Assembly: GCA_037962975.1 (NCBI GenBank)
Contig: CM075669.1
Location: 122,280,501 to 122,344,500, forward strand
Direction: 5' to 3'
DNA length: 64,000 bases
From: Clitoria ternatea
Taxonomy: Eukaryota; Streptophyta; Magnoliopsida; Fabales; Fabaceae
Part shown: in pieces, positions 12,809-23,647 of the stretch
How positions within the stretch are numbered: position 1 is the stretch's first letter
Layout: each line of letters begins with the position of its first letter
Made by a program: the position numbers and the translations under genes
The notes under the pieces: generated by a model
Databases searched by the model: none
What the model saw: only the letters and a program-made list of their open reading frames with translations
Told to the model about the DNA's origin: nothing

Positions 12809-13186
12809 TTTGGATCTTGAGTAAATGCTTATCTTCTTTAATGATACGAGCAATCTTTAGAGAAAAAGGATCAGCTTTGGACTTTCTTCAGAAGGGATTT
12901 GTTAACCTTTGATATAAAGACAAGAATAACATCTTTATATATTACATTTGGAAGTCTTAATTCTGAAGTCTGAAGAGAAGAAAACGTGTTTCACCTGAGA
13001 CAAGACTTGATAGATCAGACCCTGATGGTGCAATTGGGTTCAGACTTCTCTTTGAATTTTCTTTATTCCGATATAAACATCATACTTTTTATGTGAAGTT
13101 CCCCCCTTTCATTTATAGCTTATGCTATAACAGCAATGATTTTTAGGACAGGAACCTAAACCCTTAGGGACTTCTAAGGGTGTCCT
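12809..13186 (+). repeat. Tandem duplication, copy 2, left part
   Basis: It repeats 11597-11969 and is cut off by CACTA 1 directly after the word CCT (13184-13186), which is the left target duplication. The unit resumes at 33961. Confidence 0.85.
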
Positions 13187-13203
13187 CACTAGTGGAAAAA
13201 ATG

Positions 13204-13655
13204 GATATAATCACGGTTAAAAATGGCCTTTAATCAAGGTTAAAGAACCGTGGTTGTTGCAGCCGTGGTAGTAGATGAGGGCCTTTAACCACGGTTAATA
13301 ACCCTGGTAATAAATCACATCTAACCATGGTTGTCGATTATAACTGTGAATATAACAGACAATTTATATTCACGGTTATAGTAGAAACCGTGGATAAAGA
13401 GAATCTATATTCACGGTTGTTTAGCACAACTGTGAATATAAGTAGTAAAAAAAATTCACTTACAGACTATTTATAATCACGGTTATGGTAGTAACCATGG
13501 ATAAATAGGGTTTATAATCACGGTTGTTTTACACAACCGTGAATATAAGTAGTAAAAAAAATTCACTTACAGACTATTTATAATCACGGTTATGGTAGTA
13601 ACCGTGGATAAATAGGGTCTATAATCACGGTTGTTACCATAACCGTGAATAAATT
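13204..13655. repeat. Left subterminal palindrome array of CACTA 1
   Basis: About ten imperfect inverted units of the form CACGGTTRTNNNNNNAACCGTG, linked by ATAT or AATAT, tile this stretch. A 107-bp tandem duplication inside it (the word AGTAGTAAAAAAAATTCACT at 13441 and 13548) added units. In En/Spm elements such subterminal motifs are binding sites for the element's TNPA-type protein. Confidence 0.85.
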
Positions 13656-13924
13656 CTGTGGTTTTTTTTTTAATATGGTTTCTGTTTTATTGTTTCCCAA
13701 ACCTGCATTCAGACAACCAGCACAATATACAATATCCCAGCATATCCAGCAACAAACCATATATAAAAAGAATGGTATATATATAACAATTAATTTGATA
13801 TGAATTCATAACAACCTATAAAATGAAACTATATACAATTCAGATGAATGTAACCTAATAAAATGTAAACCCTAAATCCTACACTAGATACATATTTAAG
13901 AGAATAAAGATCCTATATCTAGCT

Positions 13925-16900
13925 AAGTTCTTTTGCTGATTTCAATGAAGTATGAGGCCCATTGCTTTCTAACATTATCTACAAGTGTCCTAGAGAAGTA
14001 TGATCGGTCCTGGAAGTACTGCAAACAATGCACAAAACAATTAGAACAAAAGCTATATTTATTACATGAAATTGATGAAATTGTTAGAAAAGTAGTCCAA
14101 ATGATGAGACTTACATCTGTCCATCCATCTACTAAATGTTGTTGGACGATGGTCAGCATGGTATGTATGACGTAATAGCCACACTCGAAAGTACCCTCCT
14201 GCCTGTAAGACTACAATGGACATAAAATATAGAATAAGTGAATTCGCAACTTAAAAAATATATATTGAAGATTTGAATGAATACGATTGACTTACTTTTG
14301 GGTGCACCCACTCAACTTTTCTTCCGCTGGACTTAACTCCAAGCAGTCGATTGTATCCAACCATCGCCCTACATCAAATAAAACACAAGATAAGTTAGAA
14401 TCGTATAGGTCCGAAAATGATGTAATCGAATTTGTACTTATTTTGTAGGGATTAACTTACCCGTCTACTATACTTTTCAGGTTTTGTGGAACTGGCCGAT
14501 GCATAGTATCAAAGTACAGAGCAAAATAAGCCCGGGGACAGATCACCACAAGTGTCCAGTGAGCGCTGCAGTTACCAGTGATAAGTGAGACTTCAAAATG
14601 AAAAAAATTAATGACTATATTATGGAATAGAATATTACCCTTTATGATAGGGGCCCATGTATACAGCCTTCCCAGACTCAAACATCCAATTCTGGATGTA
14701 TGCCTGGGTGTCCTGTGTAGTGTTTCCTTGCTTCTGTATGAGAGAGGGCTCTAAGAAACCATAAGTTCCTTGGAAACCCAAGTCCACACAGAGTTTTGTC
14801 AGAAACCTAAACAAGTTGAGACATGGTTAGCAACAAATAACTTGTATAATGAAAAAATTGGACAAAAAACGATATACTTACAGCTCCCACAGCTGAATGG
14901 TGGAGATGTTCAGCATCGACGACCCCGAAATAATCTCACACATGTCAGAATGTGTAATGTAAAGTGGTACTGCACTTGGACGGCCGAACACTAGTGGCTC
15001 CCATGGGACTGAACAGTCTTCTCTTCTTGCTCATACCCGATGCGCCATAGCATCCGGATGGGATCGTCGGTCGGGTCTGGCCTCTTCAATGCCTGTTCCT
15101 GTTGAACAATTGACAACCATCACAATTTGTACCATAATTGACAATATAACAAAATTAGTTAGTGTTTAAGGTGTTTATCTGTCCAGGGGCAACCGTCAAA
15201 AGTTAGTTGGGCCACATCAGAAAGTGACCCACCGCCTGACCGACGATCTTCACCTTTGGAGTTGCCACTGGCACAGTAGCATCCTCCTCGAGGAAGAGCA
15301 CAACAGAGACCCTGGACATACCATCAGGTAATGTCTGATGGTGAACCATAAGGCCTAAGTTGTAGACCATGCCAGTGGCAACTGGCTCCTCCGACCCGTC
15401 AATGAACAGGTCACATTGACAGGTATCTGGTGGCTCGACCCCATCATCGTCAGGGTCAGTCGCAGTGCACGACCCCTTAGTGCTAACCCTCCGTACCTAT
15501 ATATTTACATATCAAGTAGAAGTTATTCAATAATGAAAGAAATTGATTACAAACAATAAAACCGAGGAAATTGAATAAGGAATCTAACCTGTGGGTCGCA
15601 AGCTAGTGCAGTAGTCTCCTGGTGGTGGTTGAGTGAGGCCTTCATCTCCTTCCTGAATCGGGGTATCTCCTGGTGGAGCCTAGATATCTCCTCCTGATAC
15701 TCAGCCTTCACAACAGCCACCTTCTGCTCCACCAACTTCTCAAAGGAGGGGGCAAGGTCGGGAGCACCGTAATAGCTGCGGAGGCCTGTGAAATATGAAT
15801 GATTAGCCTATAATTGTTTAACAGATAACAAAATGAAAGGATACAGTTATTTATAACTTACCTATACCTCGACCAACAGCACGCACTCTTCCTGGGTGCT
15901 CTGGCTTGCCGATGGCGGTAGTCAAAATATCCTGCCTACCATGGGCTACGAAAGACCCTTGGGTTGATTGCTCAACCAAGGAATCCTGAAACCAAACAAG
16001 TTAGTATTCATTTCCTTTACGTAAACCAAAAAACAGACACTGATACAAGGGGAATACTTACTATCCGTGAGGCGACCTCCTGAGCTTGTTAGGAAGTGTA
16101 TTCCTCACTCTTCTTGATCCTGGCCCGCTTCCATTTATCATGGCGTGTAGGTGGGGAAGGGGGATCCACAATACCAGTGTCAGGCTGACTAGTGTGACAC
16201 TGACTCAGCCTCTCCTGGGCCAGCCGCTCCTCCAACCTACGGTAACCCCCACGTGACAGTGTGTGGGGGCAGTCATTCAGCTTCCTAATGTCCCGGGCTT
16301 TCTTTCTGACCGCCTACAACAAGAAAGACAAATATTCAGAGTTAGCCGTTTAAATTATACATAATTTAATCATTTAAAAACTAATGTACCTGAAACTGGT
16401 CAGAATGCCTAGATGCAACGAAAGCATCCCAAGTCTCCTGAATAATGAATGGATATTTCTCTCGGGGAACTGTCCTTTGTCCTCCTCGAATACATACCTA
16501 CAATTCAGGTACATTTAAACTAAGGATTGGTACAATTTGGCAAAGCGTTGATTAAGAATTTAAAGTCCAAATATACCTCCTGGTGAGTATCGATTTGAAC
16601 AACCTCCATCGCTTAGCCATAATACCGAGGATCTTCCTCCTCGCTATGTCATGTGATGGTATGTCAAAAGAATCCTACATGAAAGGAGTTAGTCCATAAA
16701 GGAGTCCTTATTATAAATTACATGAAATAATACACTAAAATAAAATTAAATGATATCTAAGTTACTAGAATATCACTCCATAGCTGGTTCTTCACCACCT
16801 CCTCGACATTATCCCAGTCGGGGATAATGATGGACACCTTCAACCGAGCCACGACTCCCAAATAACTGCTCAACTTCGCGGCATTTGGTCCTCCAAACCT

Positions 16901-17080
16901 ACCAGTGTTGACATCCATGTCAACAGGTAACCTCTCGCCCCGGTGTCGCCTAAGTGTAACATCTGGCATCCGGGTAACACCTCTACTCAGTAGAGGAATC
17001 AGTAGCCTGTGAGTCAGACCTAGATCGTCCATCCTGATCAGCCATGAGTATCTGTCCAAATAAGCAAACACAACTGTCAA
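13925..17080 (-). pseudogene. CACTA second gene: Transposase_24 domain plus Ulp1-like (C48) peptidase, broken
   Basis: Multi-exon minus-strand gene. Exons with GT/AG borders include about 16766-17080 (RRHRGERLPVD, LGVVARLKVSIIIPDWDNV), 16577-16675 (KILGIMAKRWRLFKS), 16390-16497 (QETWDAFVASRHSDQF), 16062-16313 (LSRGGYRRLEERL), 15862-15985 and 15589-15785 (coiled-coil-like EYQEEISRLHQEI). The first four match the plant Transposase_24 (Ptta/En/Spm) domain. Further exons at about 15190-15500, 14880-15100, 14650-14815, 14457-14640 and 13925-14215 form a C-terminal domain with HWTLVVIC (His codon 14559-14561), a following Asp, and ECGYYVIHTM (Cys codon 14181-14183), the His-Asp-Cys layout of Ulp1 peptidases. 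An in-frame TAA at 16089-16091 breaks it after the Transposase_24 part. In the family this gene is the presumed DNA-binding partner of TNP2; the role of the peptidase is unknown. Confidence 0.75.
16089..16091 (-). other. In-frame TAA stop in the Transposase_24 exon
   Basis: Read on the minus strand, the exon runs KKSEEYTS, stop, QAQEVASRI with the frame unbroken on both sides, so this is a point nonsense change rather than an exon end. Confidence 0.75.
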
Positions 17081-17157
17081 ATATTTAATATAACATTTAA
17101 TACAACGAATAATTAATATAACATGTAATTCAATGATTCATTAACATGATTAATACC

Positions 17158-20100
17158 CTATGAAGATGAAATATTTTCCCACAAGCCTTCATGGTGGTCA
17201 TGACGACTGGCAACTACATCATCTATGTCATGTTCCACGATAGATGTTGGAATCCGTGTTGTGGTCGATGGAATTTCCACAATATCAAGATTGGGGTCTC
17301 CAATGTGTTTACCTTGGATAACAATTGACCACCGTTTGTCAGCTGGGTCAGCAACATAAAAAACTTGCTTCACCTACGTTGCCATTATGAATGGTTCGTC
17401 CTTATACCCTATCTTGTTGAGGTCCACCAATGTAACTCCTAATTCATCAGTTTTGACACCGTTCTTATTGTCAACCCATTTGCATTTAAACACAGGAACG
17501 GTGAAGAGACCGTAATCGACTTCCCATATATCTTCAATCACACCAAAGTAGCATGACTCGGCCATCACAGGGTTGTTGTCCTTTGAAGTTGAGAAATGCA
17601 TTGACTGAGCCACAACCATCACTCCACTGTTTTAATTTGTACTCTTTTCATCCTGTGTCCTTGTATAAAATGAATAGTTGTTCATGTCATACCCATAAAA
17701 GGTGAGGACATCAAAGTTCGGGCCCTGTGCCAGTCGATGTAATGTCGAGGATGCAGATGCATCTTTCAGAACAGTCTTTCAGAACCACTGCATGAAACTC
17801 TTGTTGTGTTCATTCAACAACCACTTTTCAGTCATTTTAGGGTTGGTTTTCTTGACTAGCTCCTTGTGAGTGGCTAGATACGGTTGCACATCGTCCGTGT
17901 TGTTTAAAATATACAAGTGTGCCTGAAGGACATCATCACGTGGCATGCTCTTCGTTTTTTTCCAATCGTTCCTTTCCCATCCAATCTCCCTTCACGACGA
18001 GTCGTTGGAATACCAATGCTTGCAGCATGTGACATGTATTCAGTGCAAAACTCAATTGCTTCCTCTGCAATATATCTTTCCACAATTAAAGCTTCGGGAC
18101 GACGCTGGTTCTTCATATACCCTTTCAATATCTTCATATATCGCTTAACGGGATACATCCACCGTAAGAACACTAGACCACACAAACGGACCTCTCTCAC
18201 CAAATGGATGATTAAGTGAACCATTATGTCAAAAAAAGAGGGTGGGAAATACATTTCAAGCTGACATAATATAAGTGATGCCTCCTGTTCCAACACATCC
18301 AATTCGCCGGGCACGATTACCTTGTAACATATGGCATTGAAAAACATACACAACCTTGTTATGACATTTCTCACATTTTTAGGAAGAATGTCATGAATGG
18401 CGATAGGCAGAAACTGTTGCATCAATATGTGACAATCGTGAGACTTCAACCCAACGAACTTCAAATCTTTCATGGAAATACAAGAGTTGATGTTGGAGCC
18501 ATAACCAGACAGAACTTTCACACTTCGTAACGATTCACACAGACTTTGCTTTTCCTTTCTGGACAACGTATGACATGCTGGGGGCAAATATGTTCTTTTA
18601 CCCTTTGATTGTGGATACAAATCCTGACGTATACCCATCAACTCCAAGTCCATAGCGAGTTTAGGTCATCCTTAGTCTTCTCGGGTATGTTTAAGAGTGT
18701 ACCAACTAAACTGCCGCACATATTTTTCTCCACATGCATTACATCAATGCAGTGTCTTACATCAAGCTCCCTCCAATATGGCAGGTAAAAAAACACTGAC
18801 TTTTTCTTCCAGTTGTTTTGTGTCAAGTGCTGTTTTTCACACTTACCAAATTGCACGTTGACGTCTTTCACCTTTTCATACGCCTGGCGACCAGATAGTG
18901 GTGGAGGAGCCATTTCAAAATCTTGGGCACCATTAAACGACTTCTTCAACCTCCGAAACGGATGATTCGCTTTAACAAACCTTCGATGTCGAAGATAAAC
19001 ATTTTTCCTATCATGATGCAACCGCACAGAACTAGTCCCCTCCTCACATACTGGACAAGCTTTATGACCCTTCACGCTATACCCGGATAAGTTACCATAC
19101 GCTGGAAAGTCATTCATCGTGCAAAATAGCATGGCACGCAATTTGAATGACTGCCCGGTAAACCCGTCAAACACATCAACACCGTCTTCCCATAACCTTT
19201 TGAGGTCTTCAACCAATGGAGTTAAATATACATCAATGTCGTTCCCCGGTTGTCGTGGACCAGAAATCATCATCGATAACATGACATATTTCCGCTTCAT
19301 GCACAACTATGGCGGCAAGTTGTAAACAAACAACAAAACAGGCCACGAACTATGGTTTGTGCTCAGGTTCCCAAACGGGTTCATGCCGTTTGTGGCTAGT
19401 GCAAGCCTAACATTTCTTGGTTCATGGGCAAATTCCGGAAAAATCGTATTTATTTTCTTCCATTGCGATCCATCGGCCGGATGCCTTAGTAGTCCATCAA
19501 CAACCCTTTCATCAGCATGCCATCTCATAAGTTTTGCATCATCTGTATTGGCAAACAGACGCTTTAGTCTTGGAACTATAGGTAGATACCATAACACCTT
19601 TGCAGGAGACCCTTTAGTGCATACCTCATCAGAATCCGCCTCTTTCTTCCTATACCGTGACACCCCACACCTAGGACATCAATGCAACATTTCTAACTCA
19701 CCCTGGAATAATACACAATCATTTGGGCATGCATGTATTTTCTCATACTCTAAACCCATAGGACACAACACCTTTTTGGCCTCATAGTTATGATTCAGCA
19801 AGGTGTTTCCAGCTGGGAGCATTTCTTTCAACAACTTTAGTAAGTCAGTGAAACTTTTATCCGTCCACCCGTTTATGGCCTTCCAATTAAACAATCGTAA
19901 AACTGCTGATAACCTCATGAAATTGACGCAGTTTGGATACAACGGCTTCTCAGAGTCCTCACACAGAGTTGTATATACATGAGCTTTCTTAAAACCTTCT
20001 ACCCCTACATCACGGATCATATCCTCGAGTCGGTTATCCATGTCGACATCGGTCTTATGCATCGAGCTTCGATTTTTAGTTTCAGAGCTGTTACTTAGCA

Positions 20101-20338
20101 CCACCACATCTTCACCATGCCATATCCAACGTGTATAACTACGCAGAAAACCGTCACACAGTAGATGTTCTCGTACCTCTTCCAAGTCTACCCGACGCAG
20201 GTTCAAGCATTTAACACAAGGGAAAAAATACTTTTCATTCACCTCCACTGCATTCCTCGCTACGAATTCTAAAAGTGATTCAACTCCCCCCTCATACTCC
20301 AAACTTAGGCGTGATGCAGTTATCCAACTCCGATCCAT
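17158..20338 (-). pseudogene. TNP2-like CACTA transposase, broken by stops and frameshifts
   Basis: The ATG is at 20338 (MDRSWITASRL). Domains in order: a transposase-associated N-terminal domain with its Cys pair (FPCVKCLN; 19679-20338), the TNP2/Transposase_21 domain (MRWHADER, GMNPFGNLS, KACPVCEEGTSS, CIDVMHVEKN; 18638-19676), a DUF4218-like domain (LKSHDCHILMQQFLPIAI, YFPPSFFDIMVHL; 17904-18653) and a DUF4216-like domain (YYGVIEDI-type run and KQVFYVADP; 17158-17635). This is the standard order for plant CACTA transposases, which cut and paste the element at its termini. Breaks: TGA 19677-19679, TAG 19305-19307, frame change near 18650, frame change near 17945, TGA 17779-17781, TAA 17632-17634 and TAG 17374-17376. 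No functional product is possible from this copy. Confidence 0.9.
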
Positions 20339-20408
20339 ACCAACTGTTTACAAGGTGCTATGATCAACCTCACTTTTTCTACAAAGGTGATGGTCCTATA
20401 CCCATTCA

Positions 20409-20661
20409 GGATGACAATTGTTTTTATACGTCATTCATATATACAGGTTAGGACTTATTTTAAAATTTGATGAAATTTCGGTAACATTTCGCATTGGTCT
20501 CTAAGTACACAAAATGAGAGTGGTCAAATCAAATTCAACCACAACCAAATATGCACCCAGAGAACAACATAAAATACAAGTTACCGAAAGTTTATCAAAT
20601 TTTAAAATAACTCTTAACTTGTACATACTAATAATGACGTATAAAAAATAATTGTTCATCC
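20409..20661. repeat. Inverted repeat upstream of the TNP2-like gene
   Basis: The left arm (20409-20485, containing TTTTTATACGTCATT and TTTTAAAATTTGATGAAA) and the right arm (20579-20661) are about 80-bp reverse complements with some mismatches, around a loop of roughly 95 bp. It starts about 70 bp upstream of the transposase ATG. Confidence 0.75.
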
Positions 20662-21298
20662 CAAACTGTCCAAATGGACAATTCAAGATTCAACATAAAT
20701 GATGAAATTAATTAATTTAATGACCATTTGTGTTGAATCCCAAACGGGGAACTACGGTTCACTCATGCACAACAACTTTCATACTAATTAACTAGTATAT
20801 GAGCCTCCGAGTTTGCAAGATTAACAACCACACACATACAACATCAATAGAAATAACATATAAGAGCAACCAACAACAACAGAAATAAAACGGATAAAAA
20901 TTTAGTTAACTTTTTTCCTAAATTAGTATGATATTTTTAATTTGTGTTATTTTGAAGTAGAAGTATGGTGTTGGAGTATGAATCATGGATTATGGATTAT
21001 GATGTTGGTTTATAAAACTTTTAAACTTTACACTTTTATTTAGTAATTAGTATGATGTTTTAAAATTCTATTATTTTCAAGTAGAACTATGGTGTTGGAT
21101 GATGGATTATGGATTATGAGAATTTTGAAATTTAAACTTTCATTTTATAGATTACAGCTTATGTATGGTGTTGGATGTTGGATTATGGATTATGGATTAT
21201 GTATTATGGATTATTGTAGACATCATTCCCTTCTTTTACTATTCATGCTTTTTAGAAAGATAAAATAAAAAATTAAGAGCCTAGACCCCATTTTCCAG
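20662..21298. repeat. CACTA 1 upstream non-coding DNA with GGATTATG repeats
   Basis: No gene is seen. Three similar blocks near 20965-21010, 21089-21120 and 21155-21220 carry TATGGTGTTGGA followed by one to several GGATTAT units. This would be 5' flank or leader of the transposase gene. Confidence 0.45.
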
Positions 21299-21303
21299 CA
21301 GCT

Positions 21304-23451
21304 TGATAAGAGCTTTTTAATATAATAAATAAGATCTAGTTTGCTTAGGATTTTAGTCATTGTCCACTGTATTTCTTTTATTTATTGCAATTTTTACTTT
21401 CTTTCCACTATTTTCTACTTGGGTATGTTATTTTGCAGGAATTAAGGAAATAAAGGGTCAAAAACAAGAGAAAACCGACCTACTCCACAAACTCCGTCCA
21501 GAACACCGCCCAGACTTTTTCCCCAACCGACACCGCCCAAGCTCCTAATCCATGACACCGCCCAAGCTCCTAATCCATGACACCGCCTAGATTCTTCACC
21601 CAACCAGACTCCTCTCCTTTCCATCAACAACACCGCCCCGTAATCCATCAAACAACACCGCCCCGTAATCCATCAAACAACACCGCCCAATAATCCATCA
21701 ACCCACACCGCCAAGCTCTTCTCTCCAACCAATACCGCCCAGACTTCTAATCCATACGAGACACCGTCCCACCTTTCCTTTCCATCCATACTACCCAGAC
21801 TCTTCTTCTTCAACACTCTCAACACACCGCCCAACTTTCCAACACCGTCTCCCTTTCTTCTTCTAATACATAACACCGCCCAACCGTCCTCACCTCACAC
21901 ACCGCCCAACCGTCCTCACCTCAACACACCGCCCAGACTCTTTTCACAGGCCCAACACCGGATCAATTCCACACCGCCCAGACTCTTAAACCAACACCGC
22001 CCAGACTCCTCTCAACACCGCCCAGCAACACCGGCTCCATCCACCACATCGTCCAACAGCTCCACTGTCCCTCATATCACCATACCTGCCACATACAAAC
22101 CAACAACGCCCAGCAACCAACACACCGTCCAGTACTCAGCAAATCACCCTCCAGCAAGCTTTCACTCGGATTTGTGGGAGAATAACGTTTTTCCACTCTG
22201 AATTTCTTTATTCTGCACCGATCTTCACTAAAATCCAAGCACCGAATTATTGGATATATTAAAATATGCAGATTGGAAACAAGTTGGCACAGCTGGAATT
22301 CACATGCACCGAAAGTTTCTTCCACTTGCAAATTAAACGCGTTTTCCTTAGCTGGATTCATTCATCCATTCGCCTATAAAAGGAAGAGCAACCAGGAGCA
22401 AATAAATCATCACTTCCATCAACCACATCAGATTTCCTTTCTTCGTTTTCTCTTTAGTTTTCTTCTTTTCCATTTTTTCTTTCTCTGTTCGTTTTTCTTC
22501 TCTTTCTTTTTATTTTCTTTTCTTTCTTTTATTTTGTAAGAGTGTGAGGGCTGTAAAAGTGAGATTTTTAAATTTGTAATTGGTGGAGAATATTGCAACA
22601 AGGAAATACAGTGGTAAATTATTTTGAGCTTTTGGAGAAACCCGTAAGTCTTTATTTTTACCATGTCTTGTATGTTTTATTTTTCCATTATTTACATGAA
22701 TTTAAATTATTTCATGAGTAGCTAAATTAATTATCTTGGGATAAAGGGGGTATGATAATATTTTATTTTAATGTTATTTTGACTTGGAATTAAATAAATT
22801 TCTGTTTTCCATTTAGTTCAATTATGCTTAATGCTTTTAGTAATTCCCAACAAGAATCTAAATGATAAAACTGTATACTTACGGGTATATTAGTAAGTTT
22901 AGGTAATAAATAGAATCGAGAGATTTATTTTTACCAGAAAGCTTTGAACTAAACCTAAGATTTTTGAAATGCTTTATGTGACCTCGGTAAAACCGTGAAA
23001 GTAATCAAAATTCTTTTGAGGAAATAAAAGGGATTTTCATAAAACGATAATGGGCCTTTCTGAGGATTAAGCAGTGCTTTCCATAGGTTAGGTACATTAA
23101 TAGGATTCCGAGAGGAATATATTAATTAGCTTTTGGAAAATTCGCCTTGGAAAACTTAATTCGATTCTTATTTATGAAAAGTTAAAATTCATTAAATATA
23201 AAATAGAGTCTTAATCCCCCAAAATCCCAAGATACTCTCAACTCTGATTTTTTTTTTTTAGTGTCAAGTAAATTTTATTTTTATTTGTATTCTGTGCAAC
23301 TTTAATTTGTGTTTTATTTTATAAAAAATCTTAAAAATTAATTGTGTGGATAATTAAATTTCAATATGCTGGTACTTTGAACACAGTCCCTGTGGAGAAC
23401 GATAATCTTTTATATTACGCGACATAACCCGTGCGCTTGCGGGCCCAGTCA
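21304..23451 (+). repeat. 5' LTR of the Athila-lineage element
   Basis: TGATAAGAGC...GGGCCCAGTCA, 2,148 bp. The TATA box CTATAAAAGG is at about 22374-22383. U3 holds a long array of ACACCGCCCA-type words (about 21480-22140). The downstream part contains a C/T-rich run (22435-22540). Small ORFs in it are duplicated in the 3' LTR and are not genes. Confidence 0.95.
21480..22140 (+). repeat. ACACCGCCCA motif array in LTR U3
   Basis: More than twenty copies of ACACCGCCC or single-base variants are spaced irregularly (about 15-45 bp), often followed by AGACTC or AACCGTCC. The 3' LTR array (30366-31060) has a 42-bp tandem gain. Confidence 0.8.
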
Positions 23452-23457
23452 AGTTTT

Positions 23458-23475
23458 TGGCGCCGTTGCCGGGGA
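23458..23475 (+). other. Primer binding site, tRNA-Asp type
   Basis: TGGCGCCGTTGCCGGGGA lies six bases after the 5' LTR. It is complementary to the 3' end expected of plant tRNA-Asp, the primer known for the Athila lineage. The tRNA match is from memory. Confidence 0.8.
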
Positions 23476-23647
23476 CTGTTGTCCCTCAAATATCGGAAAT
23501 ATTGAAATTCGATTAGATCATACTTGTTAATATTTTTATTGTTATTTTTATTTTGTTTGTAATTTTGTATTTTGTTCTATATTCTATGTATCTGTTGTGG
23601 TTTTATTTTTGTAATTGTTTGTTTTATTTGTCATTTACTTTCTTTTT

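Noticed and set aside
21360..22664. Small ORFs on both strands, repeated identically at 30244-31590
   Set aside because: They lie in the two LTR copies of one retrotransposon and follow the ACACCGCCCA array and C/T-rich runs.
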